A DNA stretch of 64,000 nucleotides. Origin: Dromiciops gliroides (taxonomy: Eukaryota > Chordata > Mammalia > Microbiotheria > Microbiotheriidae). Both the position numbers and the translations under genes were made by a program. Each line of letters begins with the position of its first letter. The first letter of the stretch is position 1. Shown piece after piece: positions 12,186-22,402 of the stretch. Under the pieces are notes generated by a model. That model saw nothing but the letters and a program-made list of their open reading frames with translations. It was not told the DNA's origin and did no database searches. Location: the NCBI RefSeq assembly GCF_019393635.1, contig NC_057861.1, forward strand, positions 80,669,327-80,733,326, written 5' to 3'.

Positions 12186-13690
12186 TGGGGCCGGATTCGG
12201 GCTTGGGGCCTCCTGGGTCCAGGGCTGGTGCATTGTCCACTGTGCCACCTAACTAACCCATAATGACATCCTTAAAATAGGGTTGAGGTGTAGGAGAAAT
12301 AGACTGGGGGAGGGGGAAGGGGAGAGATGGTCTGGGGAGAGGTTATTCATATGAAGGAAACAAGAAAAAAGCTTATGGAGGGGAGGGGAAGAGGGGGAAG
12401 GAATTGGGGAGTGATTGAACCTTAATATCATCAGAATTGACTCAAAGAAGGACTAACATACATACTCAAGTGGGTATAGTAATATATTTTGCCCTGATGG
12501 AGGGTAGGGAGATAAGGGGGAGGGGGAGGGGAAGGGCAGATTCTAGGAGAGAGTAGTAAAAAGCAAAATACTTTCAAGGAAGGTGAAGACGTTCTGCATA
12601 ACGGCACAAGTATGAAATATTGAATTGCTTGATTTCATAGGGAGGGTTGAGGAGAGAGGGAGGAAGAAAATTTGGAACACAGAATTAGCTCAAAGACCTT
12701 AAACTCATCAGAGTTGGCTCATGGAGGGAATAACATTCACACCCAGTTGGGAGGAGTAATCTATTTAACCTTACAGGAAAGTATGAGGGGAAGAGGATAA
12801 GGAAGGAAGGGTGAAAAAAAAGGGAGTGCAGAGTAGGGGAGGGGACAGTCAGAAGTAAAATACTTTTGAGGAGGAATAGTTTAAAAGAAGATGGAAAATA
12901 GAGTAAATATCATGGGAAGGGAATAGGATGGAGGGAAATAGTTATGATGACTTTGCTGGGCTAATACGAAGAAAATTCTTTGTCAAGTTTAAGGTACATT
13001 ATTTAGGGTATGATGAACAGGATACTATTAGAAAAACCTGGAAAGACCTACATGAACTGAAGCAGAGTGAAATGCACTGTATACAAAATAACAGCAATAG
13101 TGTAAAATGATCTGCTTGGAAGCATGTGGTTATTTTCAGCAAGGCAATGGTCCAATATAACCCTGAAGGACTATGAAAATGGCAACCCATCTACAGAGAA
13201 AGAAGTGATAGTATCTGAAATAGTTGGAAACACATTGTTTTTTCCTTTTCTTTTTTTTTTCTTTTTTGGTGAGGCAATTGGGGTTGGTTGGCTTGCCCGG
13301 GGTCATGTGGCTGGTGGGTGTTGGGTGTGTGGGGCCGGATTTGGGCTCGGGTGCTCCTGGTTCCAGGGCCGGTGCTCTGTCCGCTGCGCCACCTAGCTGC
13401 CCCTGGAAACACATTTTTTAAAACAAATGTTTTTTCTCTTTGACAATTCCTCAGTCTGAAGTTTTGGGAGTTTTTTGACTGTTTTTTTCTCACAACCTAG
13501 GTAATGTGGGAATGTTTTCCATGACTACTCATGTATTATTTATTTTGATATGCTTGAGTTCTAGTGGGTGGGGGGTGGGAATAGAGGAGGAAGAGAAGTT
13601 GGAACATTGTTTTTTTAAATTGATGTTAAAATTTGTTTTTACATATACTTTGGAAAATAAAATTCTATTCTAAAAAAAATAAAAATTAAA
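12186..13690 (+). mobile_element. Composite retroelement: antisense SINE piece, purine-rich tandem units, L1 3' end
   Basis: One insertion, shown by the perfect 17-bp duplication CAAAAGAGCATACTAAA at 12169-12185 and 13691-13707 and by an A-rich 3' end. Inside, in order: a SINE fragment in antisense (about 12188-12256); a G/A-rich stretch (about 12260-12925) with two diverged units of roughly 280 bp, each with a GAGTTGGCTC-like start and an AAAATACTTT-like end; and an L1-type 3' part from about 12926. A separate SINE (13238-13404) landed inside later. L1 machinery moved it. Confidence 0.72.
13238..13404 (-). mobile_element. Short CORE-SINE with an unusual T-to-C-rich sequence
   Basis: Full-length, with its own duplication TGGAAACACATT on both sides. 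Compared with the other copies, about 19 sites read G for A on the plus strand (C for T in SINE sense), giving GGGTTGGTTGGCTTG where others read GGGTTAAGTGACTTG. Confidence 0.85.
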
Positions 13691-13834
13691 CAAAAGAGCA
13701 TACTAAAGAGGACCAACTGGGATGGTGGAGTGTGTTGAGTCACATGGGAAATGATTAAAGGAAATGGAGATATTTAGCTTGGAAAGACTAAGAGATTGTT
13801 AAGGGGACATGATTGCTGTGTTCAACCTAATATT

Positions 13835-14100
13835 GAGGCAACTAGGTGTCTCAGTGCATGGAGCTGAGCCTAGAGTCAGGAAGGCCTGAGTTCAAATTCT
13901 GGGCAAGTCATTTCATCTCTTTCTGCATTAGTTTCCTCATCTGAATTATGGATATAACAATAGAAGATACTTTAAGAGGTTTTTTGAGTACCTAGTAAAA
14001 TAATATTTGTAATTATTTAACATGTAATTGGTATTTCATAAATGTTAGTTTCATGTCTGCAACATGGTAGGCACTCTATAAGTGTTTATTTCCCTCCTTC
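13835..14100 (+). mobile_element. MIR/Ther-type CORE-SINE
   Basis: Decayed tRNA-like head (CTAGAGTCAGGAAGGCCTGAGTTC), CORE segment and an AAATGTTAG-type L2-like end. Confidence 0.6.
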
Positions 14101-14239
14101 TTTCCTGTAAATATTTGAAAGGTTATCTGGTGGAAGCAGGTTTGCTTTTCCTCAGTTTGGAGGACACAACCAGGAGCAATGGACAAAAGTTTCAAAGAAG
14201 CAAATTTCAACTTGGTATCAGGAAAAACTTCCAAACAAT

Positions 14240-14500
14240 TAGAGCTATAAGAGTAATGATAACTATAATTTTTATAGTGCTTCCTTGTCTGCAAAGTCTT
14301 TTACAAATGTTATATCTGTTAACTCATTTGATCCTTACAGTAATCCTGGGTGGTAAGTGCTATTATTATCCCTATTTGACAAATGAGGAAATTGAAGCAC
14401 AGAGAGACCAAATGACTTGCCCAGGGTCACATTAAGATCTGAACATGTCTTACTGCCTCCAAGTCCTGCTCTCTGTCCACTGTCCTATCCCAAAGTGCCC
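14240..14500 (-). mobile_element. MIR/Ther-type CORE-SINE
   Basis: Reverse-strand copy with ACTCATTTGATCCTTACA, GAGGAAATTGAAGCACAGAGAG and CTTGCCCAGGGTCACA landmarks. Confidence 0.65.
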
Positions 14501-14600
14501 TGGCATATCTCCAGAGGTAATGAGTTCCCCATCATTAGAGGTATTCGGGTTGATGTCAGATGATCACTTATCTGGTAAGTTATATAGGGATTCCTTTTTT

Positions 14601-14749
14601 CTTTAATTTTTTTGTGGGGCAATGAGGGTTAAGTGACTTGCCCAGGGTCACACAGCTAGTAAGTGTCAAGTGTCTAAGGCCGGATTTGAACTCAGGTCCT
14701 CCTGAATCCAGAGCCGGTGCTTTATCCACTGAGCCACCTAGCTGCCCCT
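14601..14749 (-). mobile_element. Short CORE-SINE
   Basis: Complete copy with 14-bp duplication GGGATTCCTTTTTT at 14587-14600 and 14750-14763. Confidence 0.9.
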
Positions 14750-14763
14750 GGGATTCCTTTTTT

Positions 14764-15273
14764 AGATATGAACTGGATTCAATGCCTGCTGAAGTGCTTT
14801 CCAAACCCTGAAATTGGGCTGTTCTGTGATCCACCCTAGACTCAGTATGTGACTGTGGCCAAGTCCTTTCCCTCTTGGTAAAATAAGTAGCTTTGACTCA
14901 TTAGCCCCCAAAGGTGAGAAACAATACAATGCAATAAAAACACAATGTTGGATCTGGCAGCAGGAGGCTCCGTGAATTTGAATCTAACTTTAGGAGAGTC
15001 AAATGGTCAGACGGAGACTGGACCTCATTTTCTTTCTCTATAAAATGAAGCACTGGACAACATGATCGATCTCAATGCTATGACTAGTTTCAAAGCCTAG
15101 TCAGAAATATGGGTCATTTACCCCTGAGTCACCAACTGCCCCACCTATGATCATAAGTAGGAGTGGCTGAGGGGAAGGGAACCCAAGGAGACACCCTTTC
15201 CACAACCCAGCCTGGCCCTTTCTAGGGCCCTTCCCTTCTAGGCCAGAGTCAGTTCTAGGGAAAATTAAAATCA
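14764..15273. other. Intergenic, nothing recognised
   Basis: No exon, RNA gene or clear repeat seen apart from weak MIR-like similarity near 14840-15090. Confidence 0.5.
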
Positions 15274-15493
15274 AAAAGTAACTCACTTATTTTAACTTGA
15301 AGTAACATAACCTTCCCTGGGGCCTTGGACTCTCTTTGGGACCCAGAGAAAAGAGGCTGATAACCAAAGAAGGGAAGAAAGAATATGGGAAACCTGTAGT
15401 CTGGATACAATGTATTATAACTGAAAAATCATTGCATTTCAAGGCCCCAGGGAAGGTTATATTATTTCAAGTTAAAATAAGTGAGTTACTTTT
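15274..15493. repeat. Short inverted repeat (54-bp arms, 112-bp loop)
   Basis: 15274-15327 and 15440-15493 are reverse complements at 52 of 54 positions. No target duplication or transposase is apparent. It could be a MITE-like element or a local inverted duplication. Confidence 0.85.
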
Positions 15494-15744
15494 CAATTTT
15501 TAATTTAAATCCTCACTCTTCTACTTCCCAACTGTGGGACCTGACACAACTCAGTGGAACTCTCTTGGCCTCTGTTTTAAAATGAGGGAGTTCGAGTAGG
15601 TAATCCATTCCTAACTCTAAATCCAGCGCTTCTATGATGATTCACTAATGCCTGTGGTTACAGGTACTGGTTCTGCTAAGGAAACACATAAATAACAACA
15701 AAGGTGTGTCCCTGTGTATGAGTTATTTGCATATGTGTGTACAT

Positions 15745-16010
15745 GTGTACGTTGTTGTTGTTTGTCCTTCATTCTTGAAGAGGACCATGACATCAGGAGG
15801 TGATGTCATGACTTACAGTGAGTTGGATTTAAGTGAGGGAGGGCTGTGCAAAGTCACCAACCTGACTCTCTCCTCCGGAGACATCTGGGTCCAGTGGCAA
15901 GATATAGATTAGGACGACTGTTGATGGTCCCAGATACAGTGGGAGACTTTGAGCTTTTTAAGCTCAGGTCTTTCCCAGGTCTCATTTTGTCTGATGCAAC
16001 ACCAATTGTA
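15745..16010 (-). mobile_element. SINE-like repeat sharing a 3' tail with the LINE at 18790-21395
   Basis: In reverse it ends GATGTCATGGTCCTCTTCA...AATGAAGGACA plus ACAAC repeats, the same tail as the LINE to its right. Related pieces lie at 18440-18785 and beside each CPSF6 pseudogene. Confidence 0.55.
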
Positions 16011-16074
16011 TATACCAAAGCACAGGAAAAAAAAAGTAGAGAGTGAAGACTTGGGAAAAATTAGAGGGAGGAAA

Positions 16075-16540
16075 ATTTCAATTCCATATAATATATTATT
16101 ATCAATAATAATAATAATAATAATAATAGCATTTATGTAATACTTTAAGGTTTATAAAGTATTTTCCATAGGTTCACTCATTTTATCTTCACATTAACCC
16201 TTTCCAGTCTACAGATGAGAAAACTGAGGCACAGAAAGGTTGTGACTTGAGCAGGGTCATACAACTAGAGAAAGGAAAGGAGAGAACAAGCATTTATGTA
16301 GTACCTCCTATATGCCAGGCACTGCTAAGTGCTTTACAAATATCTCATTTGCATCTCACAAGGACACCACAAGGTAGGTGCTATTAGCATCCCCACTTTA
16401 GGGTTGAGAAAACAGAGTTTAAATGATTGACTTATAATCACACCATGGGTAAGTGTCTGAGGCCAGATTTGAACTCAGGCCTTCCTGACTACAGGTCCAG
16501 CTCTCTATCCACTTAGCCACCTGGCTGGCTGTCTACTAGT
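16075..16540 (-). mobile_element. Two adjacent MIR/Ther-type CORE-SINEs
   Basis: About 16075-16270 and 16271-16540, each with the GCATTTATGTA start, ATGAGAAAACTGAGG-like middle and, in the second, the CCAGATTTGAACTCAGG end. Confidence 0.65.
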
Positions 16541-16672
16541 GAATGTCTGAAACAGGATTCCTCATCCCATGTTCTGTGCACTATTCACTTCGCTACCTTA
16601 AGTGCCAGCTGTTGGACCTACTCGCCAAGGAGAAACTTACCAATAATTGGAGCTGGTTAAGAATAAATTGAG

Positions 16673-16830
16673 GGGGGCAGCTAGGTGGCACAGTGGATAG
16701 AGCACCGGCCCTGGAGTCAGGAGGACCTGAGTTCAAATCCAGCCTCAGACACTTAACACACACTTACTAGCTGTGTGACCCTGGGCAAGTCACTTAACCC
16801 CAATTGCCTCACTAAAAAAAAAAAAAAAAA
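16673..16830 (+). mobile_element. Short CORE-SINE
   Basis: Complete, A17 tail, duplication AAGA(A/G)TAAATTGA on both sides. Confidence 0.9.
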
Positions 16831-17089
16831 GAGTAAATTGAACTTTTTTAGACAGTAATAAGTGCTGCTTTTTGGAAAACCTCAAGTAGAGCTTGAATGA
16901 CACTAGCCAGGAAGCCTATATGATTTGTTCAGATAGTAGCTGGAATAGATGACCTCCTCCTCTTCCTCCTCTCCCCTGCCCCAATCTTGGGTTCTGCCTA
17001 TGGAATTCTAGGCTCTAATAGAGGAAAATTAGCATTATAGTGCCCAGAGCCAGCCCTTAATGTCACTTCCTAGCTACTTCCAAGCTCTT

Positions 17090-17420
17090 TGCCACCACGG
17101 GGACATGCTCCCTCACCACCTTTCTAGCTTCCTTTATATTCCCTGATATTACCCTATTGAGTTCCTTGAGAACAGGAACCATTTTGCTTCCTCGTATTTT
17201 TATCTGCAAGATTTAATACAGGGGGCAGCTAGGTGGTGCAGTGGATAGAGCACCAGCCCTGGAGTCAGGAGTACCTGAGTTCAAATCCGGCCTCAGACAC
17301 TTAATACTTACTAGCTGTGTGACCCTGAGCAAGTCACTTAACCCCAACTGCCTCACTAAAAAAAAAAAAAAAAAGGATTTAATACAGTGTTCAACATATA
17401 GTAAGCACCTAATAAATGAT
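17090..17420 (+). mobile_element. L2 3' end split by a SINE
   Basis: Landmarks TTCCTTGAGAACAGGAACC and AGTAAGCACCTAATAAATG on either side of the SINE at 17221-17375. Confidence 0.65.
17221..17375 (+). mobile_element. Short CORE-SINE inside L2
   Basis: Complete copy with duplication GATTTAATACA. Confidence 0.9.
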
Positions 17421-17741
17421 TTATCATTTCTGCATTCAAGACAAGTTGCTGCATCTTGTTTTTTTAAATCCTAAACCAGGAATTATGCTTCTCCATTGTA
17501 ACAAGGACTCCTTGAGGACAGGGACACATTTTTTTCCTTTTTTCTTAAAATATTAAATATCCCAAGCCCTTTTCTGCTGAAATTTATTTTCTTAGTTCCT
17601 AAGATTGCTCCCATATTCTGCCACACCCAAGAGGTTAAGGTCTTCTGGAAACTTAGCCAAGAATTCTATTGTGCAAAGTAATAACCTCTCCCTACCCCCT
17701 CTTTATAGGTCCCTTACAGATTTAATAAGATCTTTCCTTAG

Positions 17742-17996
17742 GTTAAGGGCAAGTAGGTGGCATAGTAGATAGATAGATGCTGTACCCGGAATCAGAAAGA
17801 CTCATCTTCCTGAGTTTAAATCCAGGAACAGCCACTTACTAGTTATTGTGTGACCCTGGGCAAGTCACTTAACCCTGTTTGCCTCAGTTCCTCATCTATG
17901 AAATTAGCTGAAGAAAGAAATGGTAAACAATTCTTCAGCAAGAAAACCCTAAATGGGGTAAGGAAGTATCAGACATGACTGAAACAACTAAACAAC
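17742..17996 (+). mobile_element. CORE-SINE with Bov-B/RTE-like tail
   Basis: tRNA/CORE head followed by a tail ending CAGACATGACTGAAACAACT, the classic RTE-derived end. Confidence 0.75.
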
Positions 17997-18439
17997 CACT
18001 CCTTAGATCATAATTATTGCATAATTAGGTATTAGTTGTCTGGGAAGTGATAAGATAAAATACCAAATGATAACTGAGACAACAGAAAAAGTTCATTCTT
18101 TAATGATTGAGGACAAAGTTCCACCACCCCACCCTGCAAAGAATCATAGAACATCAGTGCTCTGGAGACCTTAGAACAAAATACAAAAAAAACAGAATGA
18201 CATCTCTGAAAGGCAATTTCTCCCCCTCTTGCCAATCTCCATTGGGTGTGTTCAGGGAAAACAGACCTCTAGGGTAAGGGCTGCTGAGCCTTTTTCAGGG
18301 CTGCTCATCGTCCACCTTTGGTGTCCCCCTCCCCAACTCTCAAGTATGTTTCCAAGAAGCTGTAGTACGAGCAGCAATCACACTCCGCTAAAATTATGTC
18401 AGCAAACTGGCTAAAGCAGGTTGAAGGCAACCAAGAGGC
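17997..18439. other. Intergenic, nothing recognised
   Basis: No gene or confident repeat seen. Confidence 0.45.
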
Positions 18440-18785
18440 CTCAGACCTGGGGGTGAGTCAGTGGGGTGTCTATCTCAAGCACATGAAGACTTCCCCCAGA
18501 GGAACGGGCGAATGTGAACAATTTGTTCCAATGGGTCATGAAAGTGGCAGAAGCAGGCTTAGGGTTTGGTAAGACATTGGTGACACTGAGGTCATCCACT
18601 GCATCCTGAGCTATTGCCAGGCATCCTGACCTTTGTCTTGCCTGTAGATGGATGACTCTGGAAGAGAGAGTGAAGCTGATGCCTTTATGCAATTCTGATT
18701 CACTTAAATTCAAATGATGTGAGTCAAAAGACATCACCCATACCATTTTGCTATTTTTACCTCCTTCAAAGTCCTGTGGCGATAG
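18440..18785 (-). mobile_element. RTE-associated SINE-like repeat, decayed
   Basis: Reverse strand resembles 15745-16010 around the CACTCTCTCTTCCAGAGTCAT block. It abuts the LINE that follows. Confidence 0.45.
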
Positions 18786-18789
18786 GCAA

Positions 18790-21395
18790 GTGATGAAGCA
18801 TCAGGTAAGGATACACTGGGAGCTGTGGTCACAACCCGCTACACAGACAGCCCAAACCATAGAGTTGTCGTCCCACTAAATGAAGCAGCAGTGGGATTTG
18901 GCAGCCCCTTGAGTATCTGAGCAACCTTTTTAAGGACCACACAGCTCACCTCCTGGCGTGAAAAAAGGGCTAGAAAAGATGCCCTAAAATTGACTGCTTC
19001 GCCTAACCCTGGCCTGTTTGCTGCAGCAAGGATGGATCCTACCCTGTGATTGAAACACACACAAAAAAATGTACAAAAACCTTTGCAAAGATGATTCCAC
19101 TCATCACTGGTACATGGAATGTGCCAAAATTCAGGAGCCCTGAAAGATAAACAGCTCTTGCTGTGAGAGAACTCAGCAGGTACCACATCCAAATAGCAAC
19201 CCTGAGTGATACAAAGCTGGCAAATGAAGGCCAGCTTACCAAAGCCAGAGTTGGATACATGTTTTTCTGGAGTGGTCAAAGTGAAAGGGAGAATTGTGAA
19301 GCTGGTGTAGGTTTTGCAATCAAATCTAATCTAGTCAACAAGCTTGTATGCCTACCAAAAGGAGTGAACAACAGGTTCATAACAACATGATTGCCACTTA
19401 CTGGAAAGTACCATGCCACTATCATCAGTGTGTAGACACCCAACATGATGAATTCTGATGAAGTAAAAGAAATTTTTATAAAGACCTGGAGAATCTCATC
19501 ATCAATGTGCCAACAGAGGACAAGATTGTAATTCTGGGCAACTCTAATGCAAGAATAGGCTTAGATTATCAGAAATGGCAGGGAGACCTTGGGAGAAATG
19601 GAGTCAGAAATAGCAATAGCAATGGTCACTTACTACTGAAGATGTGTGCATCTGATGACTTTCTCAACACCAATACTGTCTTCCATTTACCTAAATGCAA
19701 TAAAACTTTGTGGATTCAGCCTCACAGCAAACATTGGCCACTGGCATTTAATAAACTATATCATTGTAAGGAGAAAAAAATAGACAAGATGTGAGGATGC
19801 TGGAGGTGATGTGTGGCACAGAATTATTAACCAATTATCCTCTTATCCTCTACAAGCTAAACATTCACCTTCCAACAAAAGCAGTGGCCCCAAGGCAAGA
19901 CAACTACCAAGTCAAGACTTAATGTCAACATATTAGAGTGCTATGCAAACATTTTGTTGCTTACTTGGAAGAAAAACTGAGCCAACACATGATTAGCAAC
20001 AGTGAAGTAGAAAAGGAGTAGACAGCTTTCAGAGATTTGGTGTACAGCACTGAATTTACTCATTTGGGCCAAAAAACTCACAAACATAAAGATTGGCTTA
20101 ATGAAAATGATGGGGAAATTCAGAGGCTGCTAAATGAAAAACTAGAACTCCATAGGGTTTACCAGCAGATAGTTCATCAATTTCTAAAAAGACAGCATTT
20201 AACTCCAACAAAAGTGAAGCTTAGAGCGATACAGGATTCTTGGCTCAGGGAAAAGGCAGATAAAATTCAGTTTTATTCTGATAGTAGCAATCCAAATCAC
20301 TTTTATGATGCTCTGTAGGCTTACCCCTCATTGCCCTACAAAAAAAAAGAAAAGAAAAGAAAAGGCTATAAGCCAAGACTAAAGTGGAGGGAAAGTTGGT
20401 CTGCACCCTTTTTTCTTCACAGATGATAATGCACTCAATGAAGCCTCTTGGGCTGGATACAACAAAATATGTATCAATTCTCTGCCACTTGTGCTAATTT
20501 TGGCCTGACAATTAACACCAAGAAAACACAGGTTCTCCACCAGTCAGCACCATGTCATCAATATATAGAAACATCAAGTACAGCAAATGGAGAAATTTTG
20601 AATACCTTGGCAGTATACTTTCTAGGGATGGACACAGATGATGAAGTTGACTCATACATTGCCAGAGGTAGTTCAGTGTTTGGGAGGTTCCAAAGGAGAG
20701 TGTGGGAGAAAAGAGGCATAAAGCTGCCTACCAAAATGAAGGTCAACAGAGCCATTGTGCTGACCTCATTGTTGTATGCCTGTGAAACCTGCATAGTATA
20801 CCAGTGCCAGCAAGGAAACTGAATTGCTTCCATTTGAATTGTCTTAGGAAGATTCTGAAGGTCATCTGGTAAGGTAAGGGACCAGACACTGAGCTCCTTT
20901 CTCAAGCTGAAGTACATAGAATTCTAACTATACTGCAGAGACCACAATTCCTGATGAGCTGGCCACATTGTTCAACACCAAATATATGTTTGTCTAAAAG
21001 ATAATTTTACAGAGAACTCACACAAAGCAAATGCTCACATGGAAGTCAAAAGAAGAAATGCAAGAACACTCTCAAGGTCTCTTTGAAAAACTTTGGGGAG
21101 ACACTGGCACAGGACCACCCAGCATGGCATGCCTGCATCAATGGCTGTGCTCTTTGAGCAAAGCAGAATCACAGCCACTCAAAAGAAACACAAGGTGTGC
21201 AAAATCAGAGACATCTCTACTCCAAATGACCATACAGACTATTTATGCCTAACCTGTGGTAGAGCCTTCGGAGTACATATTGGTCTGATCAGCCACAGTC
21301 AGACCCACTGATTGACCCTAACCCTTGACCCTAACATAATGATGTCATTTTGTTCCTCTTTGAGAATGAAAGACAACAAGCAACCTTTCTCCAAT
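18790..21395 (+). mobile_element. Degenerate APE-type LINE (RTE-like), with C-terminal zinc finger
   Basis: Plus-strand non-LTR retrotransposon. From about 19096 it reads an AP-endonuclease (TGTWNV, GVGFAIKSNLV, ILGNSNARIG), then a linker with HKDWLNENDGEIQRLLNEK and FYDAL. It jumps near 20320 straight to the end of the RT (about 20370-20820: a decayed (F/Y)xDD region, NFGLTINTKKTQVLHQ, VFGRFQRRVW, LLYACET). The RT palm centre, several hundred bases, is missing. It ends with a C2H2-like C-x2-C...H-x4-H segment (CGRAFGVHIGLISHSQTH) at about 21250-21310. Many frameshifts and stops; dead and old. Clade call is tentative. Confidence 0.8.
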
Positions 21396-21593
21396 CTCTC
21401 CCTAATCCACTTATTCTGTCTCTTCTGCCTATAAAGACACCCAAGACAACAAGCATGTATTAAGTACTTAACTATGTGCCAGGCACTATGCTCCCATTCT
21501 TTAAAAGTCTCTTCTATCTTAAAAAACCCTGACCAGAACCCACCATCCCTTTAAGCTATGGTATACTCTCCTCCCTTTCACAGTCATACTCCT

Positions 21594-21722
21594 GGAAAGA
21601 AAGGAAGGAAGGAAGGGAGGAAGGAAGGAAGGAAGGAAGGGAGGGAGGAAGGAAGGAAGGAAGGAAGGAAGGAAGGAAGGAAGGAAGGAAGGAAGGAAGG
21701 AAGGAAGGAAGGAAGGAAGGAA

Positions 21723-21756
<34 letters not shown>

Positions 21757-21797
21757 AGGAAGGAAGGAAGGAAGGAAGGAAGGAAGGAAGGAAGGAA

Positions 21798-21859
<62 letters not shown>

Positions 21860-21860
21860 A
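21594..21860 (+). repeat. (GGAA)n/(GAAA)n tract
   Basis: About 265 bp of alternating GGAA and GAAA blocks directly before the chimeric SINE. Reads as the tail side of that SINE on the reverse strand. Length probably polymorphic. Confidence 0.95.
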
Positions 21861-21868
21861 CTTTTTTT

Positions 21869-22007
21869 TTTTTTAGTGAGGCAATTGGGGTTAAGTGACT
21901 TGCCCAGGGTCACACAGCTAGTAAGTGTTAAGTGTCTGAGGTCAGATTTGAACTCAGGTACTCCTGACTCCAGGGCCAGTGCTCTATCCATTGCGCCACC
22001 TAGCTGT
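21869..22007 (-). mobile_element. Chimeric CORE-SINE at the inner edge of the right arm
   Basis: Its first part (21961-22007) is identical to the left-arm SINE, while the rest differs at diagnostic sites and ends in an A run followed by a GAAA/GGAA tract. The target duplication is present only on the arm side (22015-22025). This is what a crossover or template switch between two SINE copies would leave. Confidence 0.8.
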
Positions 22008-22148
22008 TCTTTGGATTCCTCTTTGATAATTTAATCTCCAGTCTTTGTACCACACTGGAGGGTCCCACTCTGGATGTAGCCTTAGAGATAATTTATTCCT
22101 TCCTATTTCTTTTTTACTGACTCTGGGATCTCATTGATCTAGGGAGCT

Positions 22149-22402
22149 CCTAGGGTAGGTAGGTGGTAAAGTGAATAGAGCATTGGGCTTGGAATCAGGA
22201 AGATTCATCTTCATGAGTTCAAATCTGGCCTTAGACACTTACTAGCGTTGTGACCTTAGAAAAGTCACTTAATCCTATTTGCCTCAGTTCCTCATCTGTA
22301 AAATGAACCAGAGAAGGAAATGGAGAGCCACTTCAGTATCTTTGCTAGAAAAACACCCAAATGAAGTCATGAAGAGTTGGACATGATTAAAACAACACAA
22401 CA
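22149..22402 (+). mobile_element. CORE-SINE with Bov-B/RTE-like tail (right arm)
   Basis: Mirror of 9945-10198. Confidence 0.72.

Larger units (their letters stand above)
11985..13830 (+). mobile_element. CR1/L3-like LINE fragment, split by a later insertion
   Basis: 11985-12185 and 13691-13830 are the two halves of one old LINE; the first half reads a decayed form of the RT C-terminal motif LEYCVQFWAP. The halves are separated by the composite element at 12186-13690. Clade assignment is from motif memory. Confidence 0.55.
10387..21960. other. Spacer of the palindrome, repeat-filled and without host genes
   Basis: The 11.6 kb between the arms is not self-inverted. It holds an L1 3' end, a CR1/L3-like fragment split by a composite retroelement, a short hairpin, several SINEs, MIR and L2 copies, a degenerate APE-type LINE and a large GGAA/GAAA tract. 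I found no host exon. Its first 200 bases are homologous to 36260-36490 in reverse, so part of the spacer belongs to the LY6 duplication unit. Confidence 0.85.

Noticed and set aside
18839-19279. Reverse-strand 146-codon frame
   Set aside because: Antisense of the LINE endonuclease region.
21310-21340. Telomere-like CCCTAACCC motif
   Set aside because: Only two or three imperfect units inside the LINE 3' end; not a telomeric tract.
21558-22034. 158-codon Lys/Glu/Gly/Arg-repeat frame and its antisense Phe/Leu/Ser frame
   Set aside because: Product of the GGAA/GAAA tract running into a SINE; no start context or conservation.
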